Of a DNA stretch of 64,000 nt, positions 46,239 through 57,215 are shown piece by piece. The stretch covers positions 273,265 to 337,264 of the forward strand of contig JACGCN010000049.1 in the NCBI GenBank assembly GCA_014905825.1, given 5' to 3'. Every line of letters begins with the position of its first letter. Positions within the stretch are counted from its first letter, which is position 1. Below the pieces are notes generated by a model, which was not told the DNA's origin, made no database searches, and worked only from the letters and a program-made list of their open reading frames with translations. A program made the translations under genes and the position numbers. The DNA is from Lyophyllum atratum. Taxonomy: Eukaryota; Basidiomycota; Agaricomycetes; Agaricales; Lyophyllaceae.

Positions 46239-48201
46239 ATGCGTTCAGATCTGCCTGCCGTCTCTTTTGTCTGTGCCGCTCTGCTCGCTGTGTTCATCCC
46301 TGTCGCCCGCGTTCGCTGTAACGTTCCAAACTTGGCCATCGTCGCGTGGCTCGTAGGGTGCAACCTTGTGCACGGAATTAATGCTATTATCTGGGCCGAT
46401 AACGTCGATATTCGCGCACCAGTCTGGTGTGATATCGGTATGTTTCGTCTCGTTCCTTTCGTAAGACAGTTTTACTGACTTCGCGTTTATTTAAGTAACG
46501 AAACTCCTGCTGGGCGCTTCAGTCGCCCTTCCCGGAGCATGCCTCTGTATTTCACGCGGCCTTGAGCTCGCATCGTCGAGTAGACCCATCGCCAACGACC
46601 CGAAAAGTCAGACACGCCGCATCTTACTCGAATTTATATTATGCTATATTGTTCCTTTATTGTACATGGCACTTCGTACGTCTCTCTGAATACTCTCCGC
46701 CGACACTCTTCTCATGACATGAATAGACTTTGTATCTCAGGATCACCGGTTTGATCTTATCCAGGACTATGGTTGCTCCGCGTCTGTCCACCCTTCCACT
46801 CTAGGATTGACTATCATGTGGTTGCCTCCCATTATTCTATGTTTTGCGTCTTTCGTCCTTGCGGGTATGCTTCGATCTTCAATCTTCTGAATTGCGTTGC
46901 CGTTCTCATTCTTTACACTAGGTATCGCGATCCATCATTCCTTCAGGCGCCCCGCGGCCACTTTCTCTGTCCACCTTGAATCACGTTCTCCTCTCACTTC
47001 TTCCCTCTTTGTTCGTCGCGTCACGGTATCGATTACTACCACATGTCTACTCTTCGTGGTCAGCCTTTTCTCGGTGTTTTCTGTCTCTGGATTTCGCCCG
47101 TGGGTGTCCTGGTCTTCCGTCCACGCGAGCATGACGGTCGTCGATGTCATTCAATCTCGCGATGATATCAAGAGCATACAGTTAACCTGGTGGGGCATAC
47201 CCGCGGTATCGATCGTGTACATCATCCTTTCGTTTACGATCGGTCAAGAGGCTCGAGATTCTTTCAAATGGATCCGAGGACGTGTACGACAGATACGAAA
47301 GTGGCGCCCCCGCCCACTTTCTCTGTTACCAACCCAGTAAGTCCTGCATCTGCGTGACCGTCGCCGATAAACAATTGACGTCATCGTCAGTGTCAACAAG
47401 ACGGAAACGGAGATGGCATCGCGCTCACAGCTGAGCACCCCCCGTCCCAAACCTCAAGCTCTTGATTTCAAATCAGGCTGGGATGATATGCTCGATACGG
47501 ACTCGAAGAAATCGAAGCCTTGGTTGCCCGAGCGGAAATCTCCCAGTTCTATCAGAACCACTTCGCCTAGTCCTAGCCGGGACGTGACACCGAGTCCCAG
47601 TCCCACTACTGCCTCGCCCACAGTGTGTGGCGACGACGATGCTTTCATCGTTTCCACGCTGGACTACTTAGGATCTCCTGTGGCCAAGACACTTGGAATA
47701 ACTCCTCCGGCCCTTCTCATATCTCCACCTCCGGTCTTTCTATTCCCACGTAAAGCCACGCTCGACGCGATGACTTCTCCCACCACCCCCCGAAGCTTGC
47801 GCAACGCGCCCCCATCTCCTCGCCGAGTTCCAACTGATGTCGAATCAAAGATCTCCTCCGTCTCCGATGCATCATGGCCGCAACCACCGCCATCGCCCCT
47901 CAAGCTCGTCGATACCGCATCGAAGTTTCGCTCCAGCTCGCCTATGGATTCAGCTGATCTCGCCTTTGGATACCCGCTTCACCCTTCTTTCACCCCACCT
48001 CGTCACCACTCGAAGCCATTTGAGGGCTCCTCCATCTCTTCTTTGTCGTCCATTTACTCTATCCCTGCCTTAACTCAGACGAGGCTTAAGCGCCCGAGTG
48101 TCAAGAGTCTAAAGAAGAGCTTGAGTAATGAGAAGGTTCAAGTCCGTGGATATGCCCCCGGTGATGTCATTTATATGACCGTGGTGAAGGAAGTTGCTTG
48201 A
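46239..48201 (+). CDS. STE3-family pheromone receptor 1
   Basis: Exons 46239-46437, 46496-46675, 46727-46864, 46922-47336 and 47391-48201 give 580 residues. Seven membrane segments of the fungal STE3 (class D) GPCR family are visible. They begin VSFVCAALLAVFIPVARV; then come NLAIVAWLVGCNLVHGINAI with IIWADN and the hallmark W-C-D-I, LLLGASVALPGACLCISR, ILCYIVPLLYMAL, LGLTIMWLPPIILCFASF, VTVSITTTCLLFVVSLF and LTWWGIPAVSIVYIILSF. The long cytoplasmic tail is Ser/Pro-rich. It should sense a partner's lipidated peptide pheromone at the plasma membrane and signal through a G protein and MAPK cascade. It is the most divergent of the four receptors here. Confidence 0.9.
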
Positions 48202-49419
48202 TATGCTCCCATCCACTCTACATCTCACTATTATATCTCCTCGAGCTCTCCATGTTTTGAAGTCTTGAGTGCTTCTTGTGCATTTCGATTTCGCTTTCCA
48301 GTAGTTTTCTTCTGTATTTACACCAGTCCTTCCACGTTCACTGTAGCAAATTCCTCGATGTTTCATCCTCAAATGTAGCTATCTTACATGTATTTTAGCC
48401 TGTCACAAACGACCATGCTCATTCTATATTTCGCACCGGTTTCACGCTGGTCCGTGCGCCACATCAAGTTTCTATTGTGATTATGTAATCCATCACCAAG
48501 TTGATTCTCCTCCTCGCGGAAGACAATAGAGACAATAGAGCTCGGCTATATATCTCGACATAAAGCTACATCTGTGGAGGATGACCTGTTAGTTCTTCCC
48601 TCCTGTCATCTACTGCTTCGTCGTTATGTTGGACCTTTTCCCAGAGGCAAGAAGGATGCCTCGGTTGTTAGTGGCAGGGATATCGGGGTTGGGTCAAGGG
48701 TAACCTGGTGCGTTCATCTGAAATGTATATCTGGCTCAACTAATCTGAGGCAACTCCTTTCATGATAGAGGCTCTGCGTTGCTTGCGATGTCATGGCCAC
48801 CACCTTGTATCTCGATCGAGCTATTGAAGGACCAACATGATCCTTGCCGAATTCGAATCGGCCTTCATTGTACTCATCATTGTATCTCCCGGATACCGCA
48901 TGTCTATCGACTCTTGAAGCTGAAGGTTGACGACCTTGTTTTCTGAAGAGATTGTGGACGCGTCGGGATCACGTGCTCGCCATATCTTCTCCATTCCAGT
49001 TTGCCCTTGGGATCTTTGCTCCATCTCCCTGCACTTTTCTGATCGTCTTTCCACTATCTCACACGTTCTCTCGTCCCTACGGCTTTCGGGAAGGCGAGAT
49101 GGCATGGCGGCGTGGCAGCTGATCATTCCGTTTTGGCCAACACAAGTTAACGACCAAAAGGGGATGCCTTGACGAACACTCAATTTTAGCGAACACAAAC
49201 TGATGTCCATTTTGGGCGGGTCCGCTGGACGTTATTAAAACAAACATCTTCCCGGAGACAAGGGGATCACCAAAACCGTGTACAAGGAGGAAAAATCGGA
49301 GCAATGCTCTTAAACCTGGAGGAACGAAGAAATCAATCATCGTTCTCAGCCAATTCTACCTTCGTGTACTCAGGAGCTGTTCCCGAGTCTTGAAGAGCTG
49401 TCCCGAGCACAACTCCATC
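48202..49419. other. Gene-free stretch, 1.2 kb
   Basis: Between receptors 1 and 2. Both strands were searched for Met-Asp starts and Cys-aliphatic-aliphatic-X stops typical of pheromone precursors; none was found. The minus-strand frame at 48821-49210 has no domain. Confidence 0.45.
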
Positions 49420-51081
49420 ATGTCCATCCCCAACGAAGTGATCACTGCGTTTTCCTTCCTTGGATTCATCCTGTGCTGCATTCCTTTTCCCTGGCACTTG
49501 GAAGGTGATTAGACTTCAAAGCATCCGCTTTTTGATCTGGTAACTCATGTTCTTCCTTCAGCATGGAACACCGGGACATGTCTGTACATGGCTTGGGCTG
49601 GCCTGGCTTGCCTAAACCAGGCTATCAACTCTGTCATTTGGAACGGCAACGCCATTAATTGGGCTCCGGTATGGTGTGATATCTGTAAGTCGCGCTCCGC
49701 TGTACATCATCTATAATTTTACTTACCTTAATTCAGCTGCACGCTTCCTCGTCGGTGTTGCCGTCGCGATCCCCGCCGCCTCCCTCTGTATCAACCGCCG
49801 ACTGTACCATATCGCCTCAGTGCGATCGGTCACTGTCACCAAGGCTGAGAAACGCCGCGCGATCATGGTCGATCTGGCAATCGGTCTAGGTCTTCCTATC
49901 CTGGAGATGATTCTTCGTATGTGACTTCTCCTCTAGTTTTGGCTATGAGCTTACGTTTTCCTCGCAGAGTATATTCCTCAAGGTCATCGCTTCAATATCT
50001 TCGGTGATGTTGGTTGCTTCCCCTTCACCTACAATACCCCCGTTGGCATCGCCCTCGTCTCTGTTCCGCCTGTCCTCATCGGCTGCGTCTCTGCCGTCTA
50101 CTCAATCCTGAGCATTCGTGCCTTTGCCAGAAGCCGCGCTCAATTCAAGGAGTTGCTATCGGGGCAAAGCAACCTCAGCACCAACCGATACCTCCGTCTC
50201 ATGATGCTCGCCGGCATCGAGACTGCCCTCACGATCCCTCTCGGTATCCTCGCCATCGTCGAGAACTGCACTGTCGGTTACGTTTCACCCTGGAAGGGAT
50301 GGGCAGATACCCATTGGGGCTTTTCGCGTGTTGACCAGATCCCTTCCATCCTTTGGCGCTCGAACCCTGAGTTGGAACGGTCCCTCGAGATGACCAGGTT
50401 CTTCATCATCATTTGTGCCCTCGTCTTCTTCGGCTTCTTCGGTTTCGCGGAGGAGGCGCGTAAAAACTATCGCTCCGCCGTCCAGTCTGTAGCCAAGGTC
50501 GTTGGGGTTTCCACTGGCTCTTCCAGCTTCGGTATCTTCAGCTCTACTGGGTTAGTGCCATTGTCTCATCGTCTGCTTGTACTTCATGAACTAATATCAT
50601 CACTTTCAGATCAAAATCCAAGGGCACCAATATGTCTTCTACTGGTCGTGGTGCTACTCTCCCTGTCTTCGTCGAGCGTCACACGCTGCGCAAGCACGAT
50701 TCTCTCGACTCCTTCTCTGACATGTCCGCGTCTTTCGCTGATGTCGGTGGCATACTCGATGAGAAGACTGAGAAGCCTGAGACATTGAGCAGGCAGCTCT
50801 CTTACGACGGCTTGGTATTGGACGTCGCTAGCGGCACCCTAGCGGACTACCAGGATGGCCCTTACTCCCCCACTCCCTCCTCAGGTGCATCCTCCGCTTC
50901 CAGCATTGCTGAGCTATCCCCTACGACACCCGAAGCCGCTGTTACACGGCCAGACTCCTCATGTATCGAGATCTCGTCTGTTCGACACCTGCAGGTCGGC
51001 GAGTGTGCTGATGCCCTCACTATCCCTGAACCCACCCATTACGGCTCTCCCCGCCATGCCTCTGACGCGTCGCCCGTCTAA
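49420..51081 (+). CDS. STE3-family pheromone receptor 2
   Basis: Exons 49420-49504, 49562-49684, 49737-49916, 49968-50550 and 50610-51081 give 480 residues. Sequence landmarks are FSFLGFILCCIPFPWHLE, AWNTGTCLYMAW, VIWNGNAINWAPVWCDI, IPAASLCINRRLYHIAS, MVDLAIGLGLPILEM, RYLRLMMLAGIETALT, WADTHWGFSRVDQIPS and FGFFGFAEEARKNY, all standard for basidiomycete STE3 receptors. Compared with receptors 3 and 4 it has one extra intron (after WHLE) and lacks two (after the AEKRRA codons and before the third cytoplasmic loop). The C-terminal tail is Ser/Thr-rich. It acts as a plasma-membrane pheromone GPCR. Confidence 0.92.
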
Positions 51082-51513
51082 TTTTAACGACCCAATCACC
51101 CCATACCCCGTTCCGATTCCCTGTCTCTAGGATTCTGTTCGATGACCCATACCACTGTAGCTTTAGCCGTTTCATGCCCTTACTCTATATCACTCCTTAT
51201 TGCAACGTTCCACATATATCTGTTCAAGCACCACCACTTCATTGTAGCCATTGTAGCCTTTTCTTAGAGTCGTTTACCATAGGGCGACGACCGCAACCAA
51301 AATGATAAGCCCCTTTACATCAGAATACCTTGTTGTGATTGTGTGACAGTCGATGACATACGTGAGTCATAATTTTTCACAGAACGTCGGAGCAACGGAC
51401 CATCCCCATGTCAGCAACACTTCCACAGCTTTGGCAAGTTCGCTCTCGGTGGGCTTTACGGCATCTTTGTGCTGTATAAAGCCATTTGCCTCCGACTAGA
51501 GATTGCTCCAATC
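51082..51513. other. Gene-free stretch
   Basis: 3' flank of receptor 2 and promoter of the F-box gene. A CCATTGTAG motif occurs near 51247. No pheromone-precursor frame was seen. Confidence 0.35.
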
Positions 51514-53228
51514 ATGGCGAAGTCCAAGATCCCCGGCACTAGCAACGGAACGAGACCCCAACGACGCCCATGTTCGTCGACGGATATTCCCTCTGATATC
51601 TGGCTGTACATCACGCGATTTATTCCGTCGAACACACTGCGCAGCCTGTACAGTTTGAACTCGCTTTTCTTGGACCTGGCTTTGAACGAGCGGTATAAGG
51701 AGGTCAATTTCCTGCAGATAAATCAAAAGACGGTTCCATTCTTGGAGCACTTGAGGTACGCCTCCTGCTGAACACGAGCTGCTGTACTGTGGTAATTGTG
51801 CCTACTTTCCAGGGATGCAAACCTCTCCTCGCGTGTCCGTCATCTGCGCGTCAATCCGGTGTGGTTTAACTTAGACCCCCTCTTTCCCGGGTCAAAGGTC
51901 TCCTTGCGGTCTGTCATCGCCCATACCCTGTCTTTCGATAGGGGACGTTCGGTAAATTTAAATTCCAAAGGCGCCCAACACTGGAAGAAACGGAAGTACA
52001 TCGATACATTGACGACAGACCTCGTCGTCCATTTCTCCAACGTTACTACCTTCATTCTCGTCACGCGATACTGGCCCCACCCTGAAAGCCTGCCCATATT
52101 CCTGTCGAACTCTTGGCATACTTTTGGCTCGAACCTGCGTCGGCTCACAATGAACGCACCATTGGCTGGATTTGCGTCCCTCCTTCCTTCCCCATCTGAC
52201 CTTCTGTCACTCGAGGAGCTTACACTCCGGTTCTCCACTGATTTATCGTCGGACGACCCCATCGCCGATACACAAATACTGAAGGAAGTCATTACTCCCT
52301 TCCTACGGCAGGTCGCGCCCAGGCTCAGAACATTGAACCTCATGTCTTCCGCCCTAGGGGACCACTCTGACCTCTTCCATGCGCTCGATCACACCCCATA
52401 CCTCACTTCCCTTTCATTGAACATCGGATTTTACCCTCCTCTTCTCCAAGATCCATCTGGTCTTACCCACTTTCTCAGCCAGAATACACAGATCCAACAT
52501 ATCAAGCTCCAGCCCCTCGAGACTTTTCGGTCCCCCTCGGCGGCTGGACCTGCACACGACCACTTCACGCAATGGATGACGGAGAGCGCATCCGATGAGA
52601 CTCTCTTCAGCAACCTCCAGACGCTGGTCGTCCTACCATCGACCGAAATATCGTCGATGACAAGGCTAGAAGCCTCCATGCCTTATATACCACGCTCCAA
52701 AGATACCCTCACGAATCTAATATTAGGCGAACGTTGTATAAGCTTCGCAGAGCTCTCTACCCTTGTCTCGAACTTCGCCTGCCGGCCGGTTGACCGCGGG
52801 CTGAAGATCCTTCATGTGAAGCTCATGTCCCTGAATCCGCAGGTCTTTGATCTGTTGGCCGAGAAGCTCATCGGGCTTGACGACCTAGACGTGAAATTCA
52901 ACCTGCTTCTTTCTGACGTTCTGGACGAAAGTCCAAGGCAATTGGATGACGAAGAACCTACCGACAAGGTAGGTGTCGATTACCTTGCCAACATTTAGCC
53001 ACCCACTCAATACGCGTATCTTCACAGGTTATTGCGGAATTCCTGGGTGAGATGGCGAAGCGCGTGTATCCCGAGTGGAGGCTCTACTCTTTGTGGATAT
53101 GGCAACGCTCTCATATGACGACGAAGACTGCGCACGAGATTCTGACGGCGTTGAAGCCTTCGATTCCGTCTGTAAGGGTTATATATCGAATGGATCATAC
53201 ACACCACCTACATACTCTCTTTAATTGA
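51514..53228 (+). CDS. F-box protein embedded in the receptor cluster
   Basis: Exons 51514-51755, 51813-52968 and 53028-53228 give 532 residues. The F-box region reads STDIPSDIWLYITRFIPSN with LRSLYSLNSLFLDLALNERY, a third F-box class in this window. The body has LRR-like segments such as LDALDHTPYLTSLSLNIG-type repeats (FHALDHTPYLTSLSLNI). The last exon ends after HTHHLHTLFN. It shares strand and spacing with receptors 2 and 3 but has no obvious mating role; it may simply be a neighbour caught in the locus. Probable SCF adaptor. Confidence 0.75.
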
Positions 53229-54232
53229 TGGGGTATGACCTTCATCGGTGTCCTATGTTGTCATGCGGATGATGACCTATGGAGAAGTGAAGCTGCGAAT
53301 GTGAAAAGAGACGGTCCCATCGGGACCGGTCACATCAGGTCACGGCTTGGAGCGTAGAGCGTGGATATAGCCTAGTAAATTTCTGTCTGCTGGGGTCCAT
53401 GAAGTCCACGACCAGGTGCCATGTAATTCACGACTATAAGCTGCCTTTACCCGATGAACGGTCTAGTTGGTGACCTGCCGTGTGATCAGAAGCGGCATTG
53501 GGCCAACGCCATAAATGTCAGAAACCAATGTACGAGAAGGTACTATATCACGCACCATGCAACGTTCGCGTTTGATCAACCAAGGAGTGCTTGCATGGTT
53601 TTATGGCGAATCTTGGGGGAGCGGTAAAAGTTCCAAGGGGAAAGGAGGGTGTTGCTATGAACGCGTGCGGCAACATAATGCCCATGATAACATCGCACTA
53701 CGCCAGAACGAGCAGTTTACACGAGCGAATGGAAGCAAACTGAGCGACGATGGACACTGTGACATTGCGTTCGATGATTCAGAGTCGGGGATTTCATTGG
53801 CAAGATAATTGTATTATTTACTTGGGCTCGCTAGTAATACGGATCGTAGTTGCGTGGATCATGGAACAGAGATACAAAGGCAAGGGAAAAGATATGGCTA
53901 ATGAGCGTTGTTGCGCGGTAGCTAGCCCGGCGCATGGGTAACTTCCACCCCTAGCCTCGAAAGGCTGTCTAGTGAATAAATATCCTACTCGCTGGGAGCA
54001 CTGGATTTAAGTTAACGATTCGTTGTGAGAACTTGTCAGGGTATGTCTAACAAAGGACATCGTAAGTGTCTGATGATGAGAAAGAATCGCAGAGATGACG
54101 AACGTTATGGCTACATTTGGGTTGTAGGAACAGGAACAGTAGATGCCAGGGTTGAGAAAGGGTATGTCGAAGGGAGATAATGACAGTGGTGGTAGGTGGT
54201 AGCGCAGGTGGGATGAGTTGAATTGGGGCTGG
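53229..54232. other. Gene-free stretch, 1.0 kb
   Basis: Frames at 53515-53808 and 53750-53941 lack domains. The second contains C-C-A-V-A followed by Ser rather than a stop, so it is not a CaaX precursor. Confidence 0.4.
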
Positions 54233-54385
54233 CTAGGCGACTACACAGTAGCCACCATAGCCCATCCTGGTGTCAGAGTCGACGAGCTCCTGCATGACAT
54301 CGGCGTGGCCGGATGGCGGGGTGAAGGAAGGGGTCTCCTCGATAAGCATCTCTAGGGAGAAGTCGATGGCGGTGAATGAGTCCAT
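54233..54385 (-). CDS. Mating pheromone precursor 1 (CaaX: CVVA)
   Basis: A 50-residue open frame starting MDSFTAIDFSLEMLIEE and ending GYGGYCVVA-stop. It has the hallmarks of basidiomycete lipopeptide pheromone precursors: Met-Asp-x-Phe start, acidic Ser/Thr-rich body and C-terminal CaaX box for farnesylation, proteolysis and carboxymethylation of Cys47. A processing site probably lies near D-S-D-T-R, 9 to 13 residues before the Cys; its exact place is uncertain. Three CCATTGT/ACAATGG sites lie 176-286 bp upstream. It is too short for routine gene calling. Divergent from receptor 3. Confidence 0.85.
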   Translation of the reverse strand: MDSFTAIDFSLEMLIEETPSFTPPSGHADVMQELVDSDTRMGYGGYCVVA

Positions 54386-54560
54386 TGAAGATGGTTGGGT
54401 GGGACTGGTCTTGGATACAAGTCAAAGAGAGTTCCAATGTCTTTAATGTGTACACAGTGGATAAAAATCGGGGGCGTGATATGTTCGACTGGGGCGACTC
54501 AATTACTTTTCGACGTTTTAAAGGGTTCCCCAAGCCGTGTCCAAGCAGAGCCAAATTTCA

Positions 54561-54671
54561 GACAATGGTGCCGCCTGAAAGATATGTGGACCGTATCAGA
54601 AACTGAGCCCATTGTTTGTCGGCAGAACACGAGTCATGTCGCTTCACATGGCCGCCGCAGTGACCATTGTC
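54561..54671 (-). promoter_or_regulatory. HMG-box motif cluster upstream of pheromone precursor 1
   Basis: GACAATGG at 54561-54568, CCATTGTT at 54609-54616 and CCATTGTC at 54664-54671. The core ACAATGG/CCATTGT is the typical target of HMG-box factors, which control mating genes in basidiomycetes. Confidence 0.5.
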
Positions 54672-55049
54672 TGACAGAAGTGGGTAGTAAAAACCTTGAC
54701 CCGACGCTCAAAACATTGGCGTGCGTCGACATCAGAGAAACTTAATGGTCATAACAAAAGTACAAGGGTCCTCCTTATGCAAGAGAGCAGGGGAAGGAGC
54801 GAGAAGTTAGAACGCGTTAAACAATGAAGAAATCGAAGTGGAGGCGCGGTGATCGAATCGAGCCTGATTATGTGATATGAATGGCGGGACTTTAAACTCC
54901 GCTCCTCATGTTCACCATTGTACGCTCTTTCTGACGACACAAAGGCCCAAGGACTCTGTAAAGAATGCATATCCTCCGACCAGCATCCATTCCCTCTCTC
55001 TTACTATCGCTCACCTCCTTCTCTTCCTGCGCTCGTCCTACTCTTCCCA
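54672..55049. other. Promoter region of receptor 3
   Basis: Between pheromone precursor 1 and receptor 3. One CCATTGTA motif is at 54915-54922, about 135 bp before the receptor start. The last 80 bp are CT-rich leader. Confidence 0.4.
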
Positions 55050-56531
55050 ATGGCTGACCCAAGTTACCCCGTCTTTTCGATTTTCTCGTTCATTGGCTTC
55101 GTCCTCGTATTGATTCCCTTGCCATGGCACTTGCAAGCCTGGAACTCTGGCACATGTCTCTTTATGATATGGACGGCCATTGGATGTCTGAACCTCTTCA
55201 TCAACTCGATTATCTGGCATAATAATGCCATTGACTGGTCTCCACTGTGGTGTGATATCTGTACGTGTCCTTCGGCTGTCTTTCGACTCCAACAATGCAC
55301 TGACAACTAGTCCAGCGACGCGACTCGTCGTTGGTACAGCTGTTGCGATACCCGCCGCATCCCTGTGCATCAACCGGCGACTATACAAAATTGCCTCGGG
55401 CACGACCGTTTCGCTCACACGGGAGCATGTACGAACATCCTCTATTCGATTTATCCTAAGTTGACGGAATTTGTATAGAAACGACGTGCCGTCATGGTTG
55501 ACTTAGCAATTGGACTAGGCATTCCATTTCTTCAAATGCCATTGCGTGAGTTCGACCCATCAGTTGGTCGAAACGATACTCATGACTCCAATCAGAATTC
55601 ATCGTACAAGGCCACCGATATGACATCTGGGAAGACATTGGCTGCTTCCCCACTACCGTAAACACACCCGCCGCTTATCCCCTTAGTTTTGTTTGGCCGA
55701 ATGTTATCGGCCTCATTTCAGCCGTTTACTGCAGTAAGTTTCCCCCCTGCCTCGTCATAAAGCCGAGTCTAACGCGATCTCCCTACGTAGTTATGACCCT
55801 ACGCGCCTTTATGAAACGCCGAGCACAGTTTAGCGAATTCCTATCCTCCAACTCCACCCTCACAGTCAATCGTTACTTCCGCCTCATGGCCCTCGCCACT
55901 GTCGAACTCCTCTTCAACACTCCCATCTCGACATTCGGTCTTTATCTTAACGCTGTTCTCAAACCGATTTATCCATGGAAGAACTGGGCCGACATCCACT
56001 TCGACTGGTACACTATCGACACATTCCCTGCTGTCTTGTGGAGATCCAGTCGCATAGAGGTCGTCAGCCTGGAGCTTAGCCGTTGGTTAGTTGTCCTCTG
56101 CGCGTTCACGTTCTTTGCCTTCTTTGGGTTTGCCGACGAATCTCGGAAACATTACCGGCTTGCCTACTGGGCTGTCGCGAAACGGTTCGGCGTTGTCCCC
56201 CCCTCTCCATCACCTTCCAGCTTCCATTCGTCTGTTGGGTAAGTCATATTGTTCCTATATCTTCCATTCCTATGCTCATGCAATGACGTTTTGTAGGAAA
56301 AACTGTGTTCCTTTGAAAAAACCCACAGGGTCTCTGCCTACCTTCGTACCTTACCCACGTCCACCACCTCCGCCTCGAACTTCCTTTGCGTCGTCCGTCG
56401 CTAGGAACAGCTACGACAAGAGTGATTACACGGCTTCCATATACCAGTCTCCACCAGAGTACAAAGTTGATTTAACCGTTCCCTCCTCACCCTCATCCTC
56501 TACATCAAACGATTTTCATACAAAACACTAA
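55050..56531 (+). CDS. STE3-family pheromone receptor 3
   Basis: Exons 55050-55260, 55316-55428, 55479-55545, 55596-55733, 55791-56238 and 56297-56531 give 403 residues. Landmarks: FSIFSFIGFVLVLIPLPWHL, AWNSGTCLFMIWTAIGCLN, IIWHNNAIDWSPLWCDI, IPAASLCINRRLYKIAS, KRRAVMVDLAIGLGIPFLQM, VQGHRYDIWEDIGCFP, VNRYFRLMALATVELLF and FAFFGFADESRKHYR. The first four exon lengths (211, 113, 67, 138) are identical to those of receptor 4, so the two arose by duplication. The short tail is Pro/Ser-rich. Its start is 0.66 kb from that of the divergent pheromone precursor 1. Confidence 0.92.
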
Positions 56532-57215
56532 TGTTCTCGGACTCTTCTTATTGTATACTTAGCACCAACGACTATTACATTACCATGTAGTGCTAGACAT
56601 TGCTGTATTCGCCTCTCTTTCGTTTTCTTTCCCTCTATTGAGCCGATAATCTTGTGTTTCATCAACATAAAATGACACCACTCAGCCCCTGCGTTGGCAT
56701 GTTCAAGCATAACTTCGTGTCGATCGTAAGTAGTGAAACTTCAGCGAAGCTGCCACGCCTCGATATTCAATGCCAACACTTGTTCAGGCCAATGGCCTTC
56801 GCAATCAATATAGGTCAAGAAAAATCTGTCGCGGATTCCAATAGTCTAAGAGACCAACCGGGTTGTACCGTCCACGCTCTCCCCTATAAAACCGGCGGGA
56901 ACATGATCTACACAGAGCATTTTGACACCAAGTTCAACTTCCTATATGTCAGTTGTTTTCCGTTAATCAATATTCAATACCGCTCTTACTATTAGGCGCG
57001 CTTCAAGAGCATGACAAATCAGACAATGCAAAAAATCATTGATTACGTAATAACAGCGTGACCATTGTTGGGACGTGATCGTGTTTCTTCCCCATTGTCC
57101 TACCCAAACTGGCTTCTTGACAAAGGCTTTGTGCAACGGTTATAAGCAAGATGAGTGAAGTGTTACCACCCTCACCCTTCGCCGCTCGTTATAGGCCAAT
57201 TCCTTCACCGTAACG
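56532..57215. promoter_or_regulatory. Intergenic region with promoter of receptor 4
   Basis: Holds the 3' end of receptor 3 and the promoter of receptor 4. CCATTGTT (57062) and CCATTGTCC (57092) lie about 120-155 bp before the start codon, followed by a TATAAGC element near 57142. No pheromone-precursor frame was found. Confidence 0.45.

Noticed and set aside
53750..53941. Possible pheromone precursor with C-C-A-V-A
   Set aside because: The motif is followed by Ser-Pro-Ala and not by a stop; no Met-Asp start or acidic body in the right place.
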